Assembly: GCA_022826585.1 (NCBI GenBank)
Contig: JAJDUR010000106.1
Coordinates: 29,000-92,999, forward strand
Length of the DNA stretch: 64,000 nt
Source: Dehalococcoidia bacterium
Lineage (GTDB): Bacteria > Chloroflexota > Dehalococcoidia > Tepidiformales > Tepidiformaceae
Direction: 5' to 3'
Shown here: piece by piece, positions 1 through 11,683 of the stretch
Position numbering within the stretch: position 1 is the first letter of the stretch
How the letters are laid out: each line of letters starts with the position of its first letter
Notes under the pieces: model-generated
Told to the model about the DNA's origin: nothing
Seen by the model: only the letters and a program-made list of their open reading frames with translations
Database searches by the model: none
Program-made: the position numbers and the translations under genes

Positions 1-214
1 CGAAGGTGGTCTGCTCGTCCAGCGTCGAGAAGACGTAGCGTGCTACGACAAGCCCGCAGGCTACCCCCGCCTGGCGCGCCACCAGCTGCCCCCGCGCGAT
101 GAGTTCCGGCCCCACGACCGCCGGCGTCGTGACGTCGTCGCCGGCGCGATCCTCGGAGAGCGCCGTCCGCACGACGGCGGCGATAGCTCCCACGGGGGGC
201 GGCTCAACCGTCAC
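1..214 (-). CDS. nadC: Nicotinate-nucleotide pyrophosphorylase (carboxylating), N-terminal part, truncated by window edge
   Basis: Reverse strand reads (GTG)TVEPPPVGAIAAVVRTALSEDRAGDDVTTPAVVGPELIARGQLVARQAGVACGLVVARYVFSTLDEQTTF; the 'ALSEDxxxxDVTT' motif is typical of NadC; start overlaps the nadB stop. Confidence 0.75.
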   Translation of the reverse strand, partial: MTVEPPPVGAIAAVVRTALSEDRAGDDVTTPAVVGPELIARGQLVARQAGVACGLVVARYVFSTLDEQTTF

Positions 215-1748
215 GGTGGAACACCTGTCTGCGCGCCCAGCGCTCGTCGTCCCGCTCGGGGTAGTCGGTGCGGTAGTGGGCGCCTCGGCTCTCCTCGCGC
301 CTGAGCGCTGCCGTGAGCAGCAACTCCGCGAACACGCTCAGCCAGCGCCGCTCGTGACCCTCGCGCGAGTCCCCCCGCTCGACGTCGCCCCAGGCTGCCA
401 CGGCCTCGAGACCGGCCCGTAGGCCTTCGCCCGAGCGCTCGATGCCGGCGTGCTCCCAGAGCAGCCGCTGGACCGTCGCGTGGTCCGGCGGCGCTCCCTC
501 GGCCGGCGCAAACGCCGCCGACTCGGGGCAGCGCGCCATCGCCCCGCCCTCCCCGCTCGCGATGTGCTCGACCGCGCGCTTGGCGAACACCACGGTCTCG
601 AGCAGCGAATTGCTCGCCAGCCGGTTGGCCCCGTGCACGCCCGTGGCCGCGATCTCCCCGCAGGCGTAGAGGCCCGGCACGGTCGTCCGGCCCCACGAGT
701 CGGTGCGCACGCCGCCCATGATGTAGTGCGCGGCGGGTGCGACCGGCACGGGGTCCCGCCGCAGGTCGATGCCGCGCTCCCGGCAGAACGCCGCGATCCC
801 CGGGAAGCGCTCGTGCGGGTCGACCCCGCCGAGCGCGGTGCAGTCCAGCCACACGTGGTCCGACGCCGAGGCCCGCATCTCCGCCACCATCGCCCGCGCG
901 ACCACGTCGCGGGGCGCAAGGTCGGCGAGCTCGTGGTAACGGGGCATGAACGCCTCGCCCCCGACACTTCGCAGCACCGCCCCCTCGCCCCGCAGCGCCT
1001 CCGAGATGAGGAACGGCGGCGCGCCCTCCTGGCGGAAGGCGGTGGGGTGGAACTGGTAGAACTCGAGGTCGCACACCTCCGCCCCCGCGGCGAAGGCCAG
1101 CGCGATGCCGTCGCCCGTGGCCACGGGCGGGTTCGTCGTATGGGAAAAGGCGGCGCCCGCTCCCCCCGTTGCGAGGATGACGGCCGGGGACTCGAAGACC
1201 TGCTCCGCCCCGGTGGCCTGGTCGAGGGCGTGAACGCCCGTGGTCTCGCCGTCTTCGAGCAGGACATCCGTGGCGAGCGTGTGCTCCCGCACGACCACCC
1301 GGCCCCGCTCGACCTGCCTCGCGAGCGCCGACGTGATGGCCGCACCGGTCCGGTCGCCGCGCGCGTGCAGCACACGCGCGTTCCGGTGCGCCCCCTCCCG
1401 CCCGAAGGCGCGTCCCTCGCCCGCGCTGTCGAAGCTGACGCCGTACTGTTCGAGATCGCGGATGCGGCGCGGCGCGCTCTCCACCAGGATGCGCGCCATC
1501 TCCTCGTCGACGAGCCCGGCGCCCGCCGCGATCGTGTCCGCCAGGTGCTGCTCGGTGGAGTCGTCGGGGCCGATTGCGGCCGCGATGCCTCCCTGAGCGT
1601 GCCGCGTGCTGCCTTCGTGCAGCTCCGCCTTCGTCATGAGCAGCACCGGTCCCAGCGCGCTCGCCTCGAGCGCCGCGAAGAGACCCGCCATGCCGCTTCC
1701 GACCACGATCGCCCGGTACCGGCCGTCCGCCTCTGGGGGATCGCTCAC
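204..1748 (-). CDS. nadB: L-aspartate oxidase
   Basis: FAD-binding motif AIVVGSGMAGLFAALEA, HAQGGIAAAIG, ASNSLLE; GTG start at 1748 preferred over the longer ORF (1832) because a -10-like TACACT lies 6 nt upstream. Confidence 0.9.
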   Translation of the reverse strand: MSDPPEADGRYRAIVVGSGMAGLFAALEASALGPVLLMTKAELHEGSTRHAQGGIAAAIGPDDSTEQHLADTIAAGAGLVDEEMARILVESAPRRIRDLEQYGVSFDSAGEGRAFGREGAHRNARVLHARGDRTGAAITSALARQVERGRVVVREHTLATDVLLEDGETTGVHALDQATGAEQVFESPAVILATGGAGAAFSHTTNPPVATGDGIALAFAAGAEVCDLEFYQFHPTAFRQEGAPPFLISEALRGEGAVLRSVGGEAFMPRYHELADLAPRDVVARAMVAEMRASASDHVWLDCTALGGVDPHERFPGIAAFCRERGIDLRRDPVPVAPAAHYIMGGVRTDSWGRTTVPGLYACGEIAATGVHGANRLASNSLLETVVFAKRAVEHIASGEGGAMARCPESAAFAPAEGAPPDHATVQRLLWEHAGIERSGEGLRAGLEAVAAWGDVERGDSREGHERRWLSVFAELLLTAALRREESRGAHYRTDYPERDDERWARRQVFHRDG

Positions 1749-1777
1749 GGACTTAGTGTACGTCGTACACGAAGTCC
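1749..1777. promoter_or_regulatory. 29-bp palindrome (candidate operator) overlapping the nadB -10 element
   Basis: GGACTTaGTGTACG-T-CGTACACgAAGTCC, 13/14 paired positions around a 1-nt centre; contains TACACT (minus strand, 1760-1755). Confidence 0.7.
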
Positions 1778-1840
1778 CCGCGATGCGCTCCCGCCGCCGC
1801 CTGAGTCGCCCGAATCGTGCCCCGCCGTACAATGCAAACC

Positions 1841-2349
1841 GTGGCGATCCATCCCATCCGGCGCGCCGGCGACCCTGTCCTGCGGCAAAAGGCCAGGCGC
1901 GTCCGCGTCCGCGACTCGAGCCTCCCCGAGCTCATCGAAGACATGTTCGAGACGATGTACGACGCCCCCGGCGTCGGCCTCGCCGCCCCCCAGATCGGCA
2001 TCCCCTTGCAGGTCATCGTGCTCGACACGCCCCCCGCCGAGCCGTTCGCCCTCTTCAACCCGCAGATCATCAAGCGCTCCGGCGAGCGCCAGCTCAACGA
2101 GGGCTGCCTCTCCGTCCCCGGCTTTCGCGGCGAGATCACCCGCTCGGTGAAGGTGCTCGTGAAGGGCATCGATCCCGCCACCGGGAGGGAGGTCCGCATC
2201 CGCGCCGAGAACGACCTCCTCGCCGAGGCCCTCGAGCACGAGATCGACCACCTCAACGGCATCCTCTACATCGACTACCTTGACAGCCCCGAGGCGCTCG
2301 TCCGCATCGACGCCGCGCCGGAAGAAGGCGAGAGCGAGGAGGACAAGGC

Positions 2350-2353
<4 letters not shown>
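1841..2353 (+). CDS. def: Peptide deformylase
   Basis: GVGLAAPQIG, EGCLSVPG, EHEIDHLNG motifs; GTG 1841 preferred (TACAAT 1828-1833, then 7 nt). Confidence 0.93.
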
Positions 2354-4178
<1,825 letters not shown>

Positions 4179-4182
4179 GCCG

Positions 4183-5037
4183 ATGCCCGGATTCCGCGTC
4201 TCCCCCCCGCGCATCCACCCCGAGGCGGAGCGCTCGTCGCGGCCGCCGGCCGGCTCCGCCGGCTCGGTCGACGCCCACCGCCAGATGTCGTTCGTCCTCG
4301 GCGAGACCGTCGAGCTCGTGCTCGAGGGCCTGCGCCTCGAATCCGCCGTTGCCGAAGAGGCCGGCGGCTCCCGCTACCGCAACGTCACCGTCGCCGCCCT
4401 CCTCGCCACCGGCTCGCGGGCCTGGCTCGCGCGGCTGGAGGCGCTCCACGCGATCGAATCGGGCGCCTACGCGGCCGCGGTGCCGCTCGTCGCGAGCGCG
4501 GCAGACCACGAGGCTGCCTGCGCGGCCATCCTGCAGGGCGCCGGTGCCTGGCAGGACTGGCTCGATACGGACGGTGGCGTCGACCTGCCCGAGGAGCACG
4601 CCACCCGGCTCGCGCTCGGCGCGCCTCCGGACGACGTTGAGGTTCCCGAGCTCCTCGCCGGCGTGCGGGAGGTCACGAGCGCGCTCGCGCAGCCCTCGCC
4701 GGGGGCGAGCGCGCTGCTCGTGGGCGGCGAGAGCGGTCCCGGCAGGCTCGCCGTTACCTTCGGCGACCGCGACTTCCACGTGGCCCTCGCCGAGCTGACG
4801 AGCGGCTGGCTACTCGCCCTCGGAGTCGCGAAGGTCGAGCTGTTGCTCGATGCCGGCCACGTGCTCCCCGTCTCCGATACGGACGCCCTGGGCCGCTGGG
4901 TCCGCGCCGCCCGGCGCGAGCTCGACGTGCCCCGCCGCTGCCGCATCGAGCGCCGCCAGATGGCCGGCGCCGAGCGCTTCGTGGTCGAGAACTGGCGGCG
5001 CGCCCCTTCCGGCGCGGTGCGGCGCATCGTCCTGTAG
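4183..5037 (+). CDS. Hypothetical protein
   Basis: ORF following eno with high-GC third-position bias; no family recognised. Confidence 0.6.
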   Translation: MPGFRVSPPRIHPEAERSSRPPAGSAGSVDAHRQMSFVLGETVELVLEGLRLESAVAEEAGGSRYRNVTVAALLATGSRAWLARLEALHAIESGAYAAAVPLVASAADHEAACAAILQGAGAWQDWLDTDGGVDLPEEHATRLALGAPPDDVEVPELLAGVREVTSALAQPSPGASALLVGGESGPGRLAVTFGDRDFHVALAELTSGWLLALGVAKVELLLDAGHVLPVSDTDALGRWVRAARRELDVPRRCRIERRQMAGAERFVVENWRRAPSGAVRRIVL

Positions 5038-5063
5038 CGGTGGCGGCGCGTACGATCTCCGCG

Positions 5064-5486
5064 ATGGCCCGCTCCCTTCCCGTCCTTGCCGCCGCAGGCC
5101 TCCTGGCGCTCCTCGCCCTTGCCTGCGGCGACGACGGTCCGCCTCCCAGCCCCGTCTCCGACGAGGGCTACCTCGCCGTCATGTGCGCCAACCTCGACCG
5201 CTTCTCCGACGCCATCCTCACCGAGACGGAGGAGGCCGGGATCGCCGCCGTCATCGAGGACTTCATCGCGGAGCTGAGGGGAGTCGAGCCTCCCGAGGAC
5301 CTGCGTGAGTTCCACGGGGCGTTCATCGACTACCTGGAGGAGGCCGTCGACGACCCCACCAGCCCCCTCGTGCTTGCCCCACCGCTGCCTGAGGACGACG
5401 TGCGCGAACGTCTGGCCGGAAAGGAGCGCTCCGTCGAGGAGTGCCGCGAGCCCACCTTCTTCGGCAATTCCCCGGCGGACCAGTAG
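5064..5486 (+). CDS. Hypothetical lipoprotein
   Basis: Signal peptide plus lipobox LALACGDD; TACGAT + 7 nt + ATG. Confidence 0.65.
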   Translation: MARSLPVLAAAGLLALLALACGDDGPPPSPVSDEGYLAVMCANLDRFSDAILTETEEAGIAAVIEDFIAELRGVEPPEDLREFHGAFIDYLEEAVDDPTSPLVLAPPLPEDDVRERLAGKERSVEECREPTFFGNSPADQ

Positions 5487-5537
5487 CGGCGCCCGCGTAT
5501 ACTGAAACCGCCAAGCAGCCCCGAGGAGTACCCACCG

Positions 5538-6470
5538 ATGCCCACGCCCCACGCCTACTTCCAAGGTCAGATCGTCCCCCTGGAGGAGGCGAAGGTGGGT
5601 GTGATGACCCACGCCTTCAACTACGGCACGGCGGTATTCGAGGGCATCCGCGGCAACTGGAACGCCGATGACGGCTGCCTCTATCTCTTCCGCATGCGCG
5701 AGCACTACGAGCGCCTCGCCCAGAGCAGCCACATCCTCGGCCTGGAGATGCGCGAGCCCATCGACCGGCTCTGCGACCTCACCGTCGAGATCGTCGAGCA
5801 CAGCGGCTACGAGGAGGACGTGTACATCCGCCCGATGGTCTACCTCAGCTCCGAGGTCCTGGGCGTGCGCCTCCACGGCCTGGAGAGCGATCTCCTCATC
5901 TTCATCGCCCCCTTCGGCCCCTATCTCGACATCGACAAGGGCGCCCGTTGCCACACCAGCAGCTGGCGGCGGGTCGACGACACCGGCATCCCCCCTCGCG
6001 CCAAGGTGACGGGCATCTACGTGAACAGCGCCCTCGCCAAGTCCGAGGCCGAGTTGAACGGCTTCGACGAGGCCATCGTGCTGACCCATGACGGCCACGT
6101 TTCCGAGGGCAGCGGCGAGAACATCTTCATCGTCCGGGGCGGCAAGCTCATCACGCCCCCGCCTTCCGACAACGTCCTCGAAGGCATCACCGCCGCCACC
6201 GTCGTCGAGCTCGCCGCGAACGAGCTCGGCATTGAGACCGAGGAGCGCTCCATCGACCGCTCGGAGCTGTACATCGCCGACGAGGTGTTCATGACGGGCA
6301 CCGCCGCCCATCTCACGCCCGTGACCGAAATCGACCGTCGCATGGTGAAGGGGGGCGAGCCCGGGCCCATCACGCTGGAACTCTCCCGCCTCTTCTTCGA
6401 CGCCATCCGCGGCAAGAACGAGAAGTATCGCCAGTGGTGCACCCCGGCCCGCGTGCGGGTGGCGTCGTAG
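5538..6470 (+). CDS. ilvE: Branched-chain amino acid aminotransferase
   Basis: HAFNYGTAVFEGIRGN, GSGENIFIVRGGKLITPP; SD GAGGAG upstream. Confidence 0.93.
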   Translation: MPTPHAYFQGQIVPLEEAKVGVMTHAFNYGTAVFEGIRGNWNADDGCLYLFRMREHYERLAQSSHILGLEMREPIDRLCDLTVEIVEHSGYEEDVYIRPMVYLSSEVLGVRLHGLESDLLIFIAPFGPYLDIDKGARCHTSSWRRVDDTGIPPRAKVTGIYVNSALAKSEAELNGFDEAIVLTHDGHVSEGSGENIFIVRGGKLITPPPSDNVLEGITAATVVELAANELGIETEERSIDRSELYIADEVFMTGTAAHLTPVTEIDRRMVKGGEPGPITLELSRLFFDAIRGKNEKYRQWCTPARVRVAS

Positions 6471-7372
6471 ACGCCGATACCTTCCGACCGCCCCGCGCCC
6501 TCGGCGTCATCGTCGGCGGGGCGTTCACCACCTGGGCGGCCTTCATCGCCCTCGTCGCGGGGGTGCTCGCCACCGGGGCCGCCGTCGAGTTCACCACCTT
6601 CGTCGCCTGGGTCGTCGTCACCATATTCGGAGGTCTCGCCCTCCTCTTCGGCTGGTGGACGCTGGGGATCGTGCGGCTTGCCTACTCGATCGACGACGAC
6701 GCCCTGCGCATCCGCTGGTGCGGCGGCGAGGTCGTCATTCCCGTCGTCGATATCCAGCGAGTGGTGCCCGGCCGCACCGTCGGCGAGGAATCCGTCTCGG
6801 GCTTGAACTGGTGGGGCTGCCACATTGGAAGAGGCATGGCCGCTTCCCTCGGTCCGACCCTGTTCTTCGCAACCCACAATCGCCCGGAGGACAACGTCTT
6901 CGTCGTGACGCCCGGGCGTACCTACGGCCTCACCGTGCCCGACCAGGTCGCCTTCGCCGAAGCCTGCTCGCGCAGGCTCGTCGTCGGCTTCGAGCCCGGC
7001 GAGCCCCAGCGCGTCGAGCCGCAGGGCCTGAGCCTCCTCCCCCTCTGGGGAGACCAGGACGTCTGGGTCGCCTTCACCTTCGTGCTCGTGGCGCTCGGGG
7101 TGCTCGGCGGCTACCTCTTCAGCCAGTACCCCGACCTGCCCGCGCTCGTCCAGATCGACTTCCCCCGCGCCACCGGCATCGTGCGCGTCGACCACCCCTC
7201 GGCGCTGCTCCGCATCGGCGCCGTCGGTGGCGGCATCGTCGCCGTCAACCTCGCCCTCGGCTTCGTCCTGCACGCGCGCGAACGCGCCGCCGGTCTCTGG
7301 CTGCTGGTCTCTGCGGGACTCCTCCAGGCGGTGCTCCTGGGAGCCGCGATCGTCGCCTTCGAGCGGGCCTGA
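6434..7372 (+). CDS. Hypothetical multi-pass membrane protein with PH-like (bPH2-type) cytoplasmic segment
   Basis: Hydrophobic segments at N- and C-terminus; 'YSIDDDALRIRWCGGEVVIPVVDIQRV' resembles bacterial PH domains; start codon uncertain. Confidence 0.6.
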   Translation: MVHPGPRAGGVVDADTFRPPRALGVIVGGAFTTWAAFIALVAGVLATGAAVEFTTFVAWVVVTIFGGLALLFGWWTLGIVRLAYSIDDDALRIRWCGGEVVIPVVDIQRVVPGRTVGEESVSGLNWWGCHIGRGMAASLGPTLFFATHNRPEDNVFVVTPGRTYGLTVPDQVAFAEACSRRLVVGFEPGEPQRVEPQGLSLLPLWGDQDVWVAFTFVLVALGVLGGYLFSQYPDLPALVQIDFPRATGIVRVDHPSALLRIGAVGGGIVAVNLALGFVLHARERAAGLWLLVSAGLLQAVLLGAAIVAFERA

Positions 7373-7382
7373 GCCTCCGCCC

Positions 7383-8018
7383 TCAATGCATCTGCGCGGT
7401 CTGCGCGATGATCGACGCCGCCTGGTCCGGCGTCAGCCGGTCCGTGTTCAGGCAGAGGTCGTAGTTCTCCGTCGCCAGCCACGCGCGGTTGTAGAAGCGC
7501 TGGAAGTAGTCCTGCCGCTCCGAGTCCGTTTTCATCACGGTCTTGCGAGCACTGTCGACGTCGATGTTCATCCCCTCGGCGATGCGCTGCGCCCGCAGCT
7601 CCGTCGATCCCGTCGTGAGCACCTTGAGCGTGTCCGACCGCCCCTGCAGCACCATGGGCGCGCCGTGCCCCATCAGGACGGCCTCGCCCTGGTCCGCAAG
7701 GTCGCGGATCACGTCCTCGATGAAGCGCCGGTACTCGGTCGAGGTAAGGAGGGGGTTGGTGGCCAGCGGGACCGGGTCCGCCCAGGCCGCGACCGGCATG
7801 CTCGGGTTGCGCGCCAGCGCCTCGAGGATGCGGGTCAGCAGCGAGGGAGTGTGCTCCGCCTCGCTCACCGTCTCCGGCGAGACGCCCGCTTCCTGGGCGG
7901 CCGTCTGCACCACCTGGTAGTCGTAGAAGCGAAAGCCCAGCTTCTCAGCCGTCAGCTGGGCGATCTCCTCGCCTGCCGTCCCCACGGGGCGGGCTACTGC
8001 AACGATCCGGATATTCAT
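7383..8018 (-). CDS. Cytidylate kinase-like family protein
   Basis: MNIRIVAVARPVGTAGEEIAQLTAEKLGFRFYDYQVVQTAAQEAGV. Confidence 0.75.
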   Translation of the reverse strand: MNIRIVAVARPVGTAGEEIAQLTAEKLGFRFYDYQVVQTAAQEAGVSPETVSEAEHTPSLLTRILEALARNPSMPVAAWADPVPLATNPLLTSTEYRRFIEDVIRDLADQGEAVLMGHGAPMVLQGRSDTLKVLTTGSTELRAQRIAEGMNIDVDSARKTVMKTDSERQDYFQRFYNRAWLATENYDLCLNTDRLTPDQAASIIAQTAQMH

Positions 8019-8235
8019 CCCTGGCCCCCTCGGCCCACTATCTGCGCGGCGGGATTGTACCCCCTCGCCGCTTCCGGATTGTAGGCGTCCCTTCCCTCCC
8101 CGCGACCTGTAAGCGGGACCGTAGCCGGTGAGCGCGCTCGCGTGTATAAGCGCAAGAGGCGCTACACTCTGTAACCAGCGCATAGCGCCGCCGTGGGGGC
8201 TAACCCCCAGGGCCCGCGAAAGCAGTCAGGAACGG

Positions 8236-8709
8236 ATGGATCGGTCCCGGCTCGCGAAGTTCATCGACCAGCGCGTGGGCGAGCTCCCACTCGCGGAACC
8301 AGTGTTTCTCCCTCCCACGGCCAGCGTTCGCACCGCCGTCCAGCGGATGCACCGCGGCGCGCGCTCGTGCGTGCTGGCCATGGAGGAGGAGAAGCTCGTG
8401 GGCATCTTCACCGAACGGGATGTGCTCACGCGCTGCATGGCCGGCGACTTCGACTGGGATCAGCCGCTCGCTCCCGACCTGCTCACCCGCGACCCGTTCG
8501 TCATTGCTTCCACGACCACCGTCGGCGATGCCATCGCCATCATGCAGCGTTCCAACTATCGCACGCTGCCGGTCGTGGAGGATGGCGCCGTCGTCGGGCT
8601 CGTGCGCCTGGGCGAGCTGCTCCAGCACTTCGCCGAGTCGTTTCCCGAAGAAGTACTCAACCTGCCCCCGCGTCCTCACCAGGTCGTGGCCAGGCGGGAG
8701 GGGGGATAG
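8236..8709 (+). CDS. CBS-domain pair protein upstream of korA
   Basis: Two CBS repeats (VLAMEEEKLVGIFTERDVLTR; YRTLPVVEDGAVVGLVRLGELL). Confidence 0.85.
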   Translation: MDRSRLAKFIDQRVGELPLAEPVFLPPTASVRTAVQRMHRGARSCVLAMEEEKLVGIFTERDVLTRCMAGDFDWDQPLAPDLLTRDPFVIASTTTVGDAIAIMQRSNYRTLPVVEDGAVVGLVRLGELLQHFAESFPEEVLNLPPRPHQVVARREGG

Positions 8710-8716
8710 TCACAGG

Positions 8717-10597
8717 ATGACAACCGAAATCGAGTCGCCGCTCTCCGGAGCCGTCACGACGCGCGACCGCGTCACGATCCGCTTCGCCGGCGACTCCGGC
8801 GACGGGATGCAGTTGACGGGGACCCAGTTCACCCGCACCACTGCCGTCTACGGGAACGATCTCGCCACCCTCCCCGACTATCCTGCCGAAATTCGCGCCC
8901 CGACCGGCTCCCTTCCCGGCGTGTCGGGCTTCCAGCTCTCGTTTTCGAGCAACGACATCCACACCCCGGGCGACAACCCCGACGCGCTCGTGGCGATGAA
9001 CCCCGCCGCCCTCAAGACCAACCTCGGCGACCTCATCCGGGGCGGCCTCCTCATCGTTGACGAGGGCGAGTTCAACTCCACGAACCTGCGCAAGGCGGGC
9101 TACGACAGCAATCCTCTCGAGGACGGCTCGCTCGCGCCCTACCGCCTCCTCCGCATCGACATCACCAAGAACAACGCCGCCGCCCTCGACGGCCTCGAGC
9201 TCGGCGCCAAGGAGCGCTTCCGCTCTCGCAACTTCTACGCTCTGGGGCTCGTGCTCTGGCTCTTCAGCCGGCCCCTGGACACGGTCGTCCGCTGGGCCAC
9301 GGACAAGTTCCAGCGCAACCCGGTCGTGCTCGAGGCGAACCTGCGCGCCCTGCGCGCGGGCAACGCCTTCGGCGAGACCAGCGAGCTCGTGCACGAGCGC
9401 TACGAGGTGCCGCCGGCCGACGTCGCACCCGGCGTCTACCGCCACATCAGCGGCAACGAGGCCACGGCCCTCGGGTTCGTCACGGCCTCGCATCTCGCGG
9501 GTCTCCCGCTCTTCTACGCCAGCTACCCCATCACGCCCGCCTCGGACGTCCTGCACGAGCTCGCCGGCTTCAAGCGGTTCGGCGTCAAGACCATGCAGGC
9601 CGAGGACGAGATCAGCGCCGTCTGCGCGGCCATCGGCGCCTCCTACGCGGGCCAGATGGCGCTCACCGGCACCAGCGGCCCCGGCCTCGCCCTCAAGAGC
9701 GAGGGCCTCAACCTCGCCGTCATGGCCGAGCTTCCGCTCGTCATCCTCGACGTGCAGCGTGCGGGCCCCAGCACGGGCATGCCCACCAAGACCGAGCAGG
9801 CCGACCTGCTCCAGGCCATGTACGGCCGCAACGGCGACTCGCCCGTTGCCATCGTCGCCCCTTCAACCCCGGGCGATTGCTTCTGGGCCGCCATCGAGGC
9901 CTTCCGCATCGCCCTCAAGTACATGGTGCCCGTCATCATGCTCAGCGACGGCTACCTGGCGAACGGTTCCCAGCCCTGGTCCATCCCGAGGCTGGCCGAG
10001 ATCCCGCCCGTGGAGTGGCGCCACGCCGACCTCGGCCGGGTCTCCCACGCCTACGAGCGCGATGCCGACACCCTCGCCCGGCCCTGGGCCGTCCCCGGCC
10101 AGGCCGGTCTCGAGCACCGCGTCGGCGGCCTCGAGAAGTCCTACGAGACCGGTGACATCAACTACGAGCCCGGGAACCACCACAAGATGACCCTTACCCG
10201 TGCCGAGCGCGTGGCCAAGGTCGTCAACGACATCGCCGATGTCGAGGTGATCGGTCCGGAGGAGGGCGATCTGCTCCTCCTCGGCTGGGGCGGCACCTAC
10301 GGCGCCATCACGAGCGCCGCTGAGCGGGCGCGTTCGGAAGGCAAGTCCGTCGCATCCGCCCATCTCCGCCACCTCAACCCCTTCCCCGCCAACCTCGGCG
10401 AGGTGCTCTCCCGCTACGACAAGGTGATGGTGCCGGAGCTGAACAACGGCCAGCTCTCGGTGCTTATCCGGTCGCAGTTCCTCGTCGACGCGATCCCCTT
10501 CAACAAGATCGCGGGCCAGCCCTTCAAGATCGCTGAGATCGTCGGGAAGATCGATGAGGTCCTCGGCGTCTCCGGTCCCTTCGAGTTCGAGTTCTAG
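8717..10597 (+). CDS. korA: 2-oxoacid:ferredoxin oxidoreductase subunit alpha (2-oxoglutarate type)
   Basis: GDSGDGMQLTGTQFT, FYASYPITPASDVLHEL, GPSTGMPTKTEQADLLQAMYGRNGD. Confidence 0.92.
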   Translation: MTTEIESPLSGAVTTRDRVTIRFAGDSGDGMQLTGTQFTRTTAVYGNDLATLPDYPAEIRAPTGSLPGVSGFQLSFSSNDIHTPGDNPDALVAMNPAALKTNLGDLIRGGLLIVDEGEFNSTNLRKAGYDSNPLEDGSLAPYRLLRIDITKNNAAALDGLELGAKERFRSRNFYALGLVLWLFSRPLDTVVRWATDKFQRNPVVLEANLRALRAGNAFGETSELVHERYEVPPADVAPGVYRHISGNEATALGFVTASHLAGLPLFYASYPITPASDVLHELAGFKRFGVKTMQAEDEISAVCAAIGASYAGQMALTGTSGPGLALKSEGLNLAVMAELPLVILDVQRAGPSTGMPTKTEQADLLQAMYGRNGDSPVAIVAPSTPGDCFWAAIEAFRIALKYMVPVIMLSDGYLANGSQPWSIPRLAEIPPVEWRHADLGRVSHAYERDADTLARPWAVPGQAGLEHRVGGLEKSYETGDINYEPGNHHKMTLTRAERVAKVVNDIADVEVIGPEEGDLLLLGWGGTYGAITSAAERARSEGKSVASAHLRHLNPFPANLGEVLSRYDKVMVPELNNGQLSVLIRSQFLVDAIPFNKIAGQPFKIAEIVGKIDEVLGVSGPFEFEF

Positions 10598-10626
10598 CGG
10601 CGATCTTCGCCGCGGGAGGCTATCCA

Positions 10627-11661
10627 GTGACGGCAGCTAGTACCAACGGAGCGATGGACGAGGAGATCCCTCTCCTCACGCGCAAGGACTTCGTTTCCGA
10701 CCAGGAAGTGCGCTGGTGCCCGGGCTGCGGGGACTACTCCATCCTCGCCCAGATGCAGAAGACCCTTCCCGGCCTCCGCATTCCCCGTGAGGAGATCGTC
10801 TTCGTGAGCGGCATCGGCTGCTCCAGCCGCTTCCCCTACTACGTCAACACGTACGGCTTCCACACCATCCACGGCCGCGCCCCCGCCATCGCCACCGGTC
10901 TCAAGACCGCCCGCCCCGAGCTCACCGTCTTCGTCATCACCGGCGACGGCGACGGCCTGAGCATCGGCGGCAACCACCTCATGCACCTCCTGCGCCGCAA
11001 CGTCGATGTCACGGTCGTGCTCTTCAACAACCGCATCTACGGCCTCACCAAGGGTCAGTACTCGCCCACCTCCCCCATCGGCAAGGTCACCAAGTCGGCG
11101 CCCATGGGAACGACCGAGATGGCGCTCGACCCGATCAAGCTCGCCCTCGCCACCGGAGCGACCTTCGTCGCCCGCTCCGTCGACCGCGACACCCGGCACC
11201 TGGAGGAGACGCTCTCGACCGCCGCCCGGCACAAGGGCGCGGCCTTCGTCGAGGTCTTCCAGAACTGCAATATCTACAACGACGGCGCCTTCGCCTCGTT
11301 CGCCGACAAGGACGTCCGCCAGGACCGCATGGTCTACCTCGAGGACGGCAAGCCCCTCCGCTACGGCAAGCACCTCGAGCACGGCATCCGCCTCAACGGC
11401 TTCCAGCCGGAGGTGGTCGAGAACCCCATGAGCGACGACGAGCTGCTGGTGCACGACACCGGCCGCGACGACATTGCCCTGCCCATGATCCTGAGCGGCA
11501 TGGACTACCCCGACTTCCCCGTCCCGCTGGGCGTCTTCCGCCAGGTCCAGCGCGAAACCTACGACGGCCTTGTCGCCGAACAGGTCGAGGTTGCGCGCGA
11601 TCGCGCCGAGCCCGACCTCGAAGCGCTCATCGCCGGCCCCGAAACCTGGAACGTGCTCTAG
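10627..11661 (+). CDS. korB: 2-oxoacid:ferredoxin oxidoreductase subunit beta (TPP-binding)
   Basis: RWCPGCGDYSILAQMQK, GIGCSSRFPYYVNTYGFHTIHGRAPAIATGLK, GDGDGLSIGGNHLMH. Confidence 0.93.
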   Translation: MTAASTNGAMDEEIPLLTRKDFVSDQEVRWCPGCGDYSILAQMQKTLPGLRIPREEIVFVSGIGCSSRFPYYVNTYGFHTIHGRAPAIATGLKTARPELTVFVITGDGDGLSIGGNHLMHLLRRNVDVTVVLFNNRIYGLTKGQYSPTSPIGKVTKSAPMGTTEMALDPIKLALATGATFVARSVDRDTRHLEETLSTAARHKGAAFVEVFQNCNIYNDGAFASFADKDVRQDRMVYLEDGKPLRYGKHLEHGIRLNGFQPEVVENPMSDDELLVHDTGRDDIALPMILSGMDYPDFPVPLGVFRQVQRETYDGLVAEQVEVARDRAEPDLEALIAGPETWNVL

Positions 11662-11683
11662 CGGCTGGCCGCTGGGAGGCGCC

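Noticed and set aside
4467-6311. 614-aa minus-strand ORF opposite 4183-6470 genes
   Set aside because: Shadow ORF across two unrelated plus-strand genes including ilvE; no recognisable motifs
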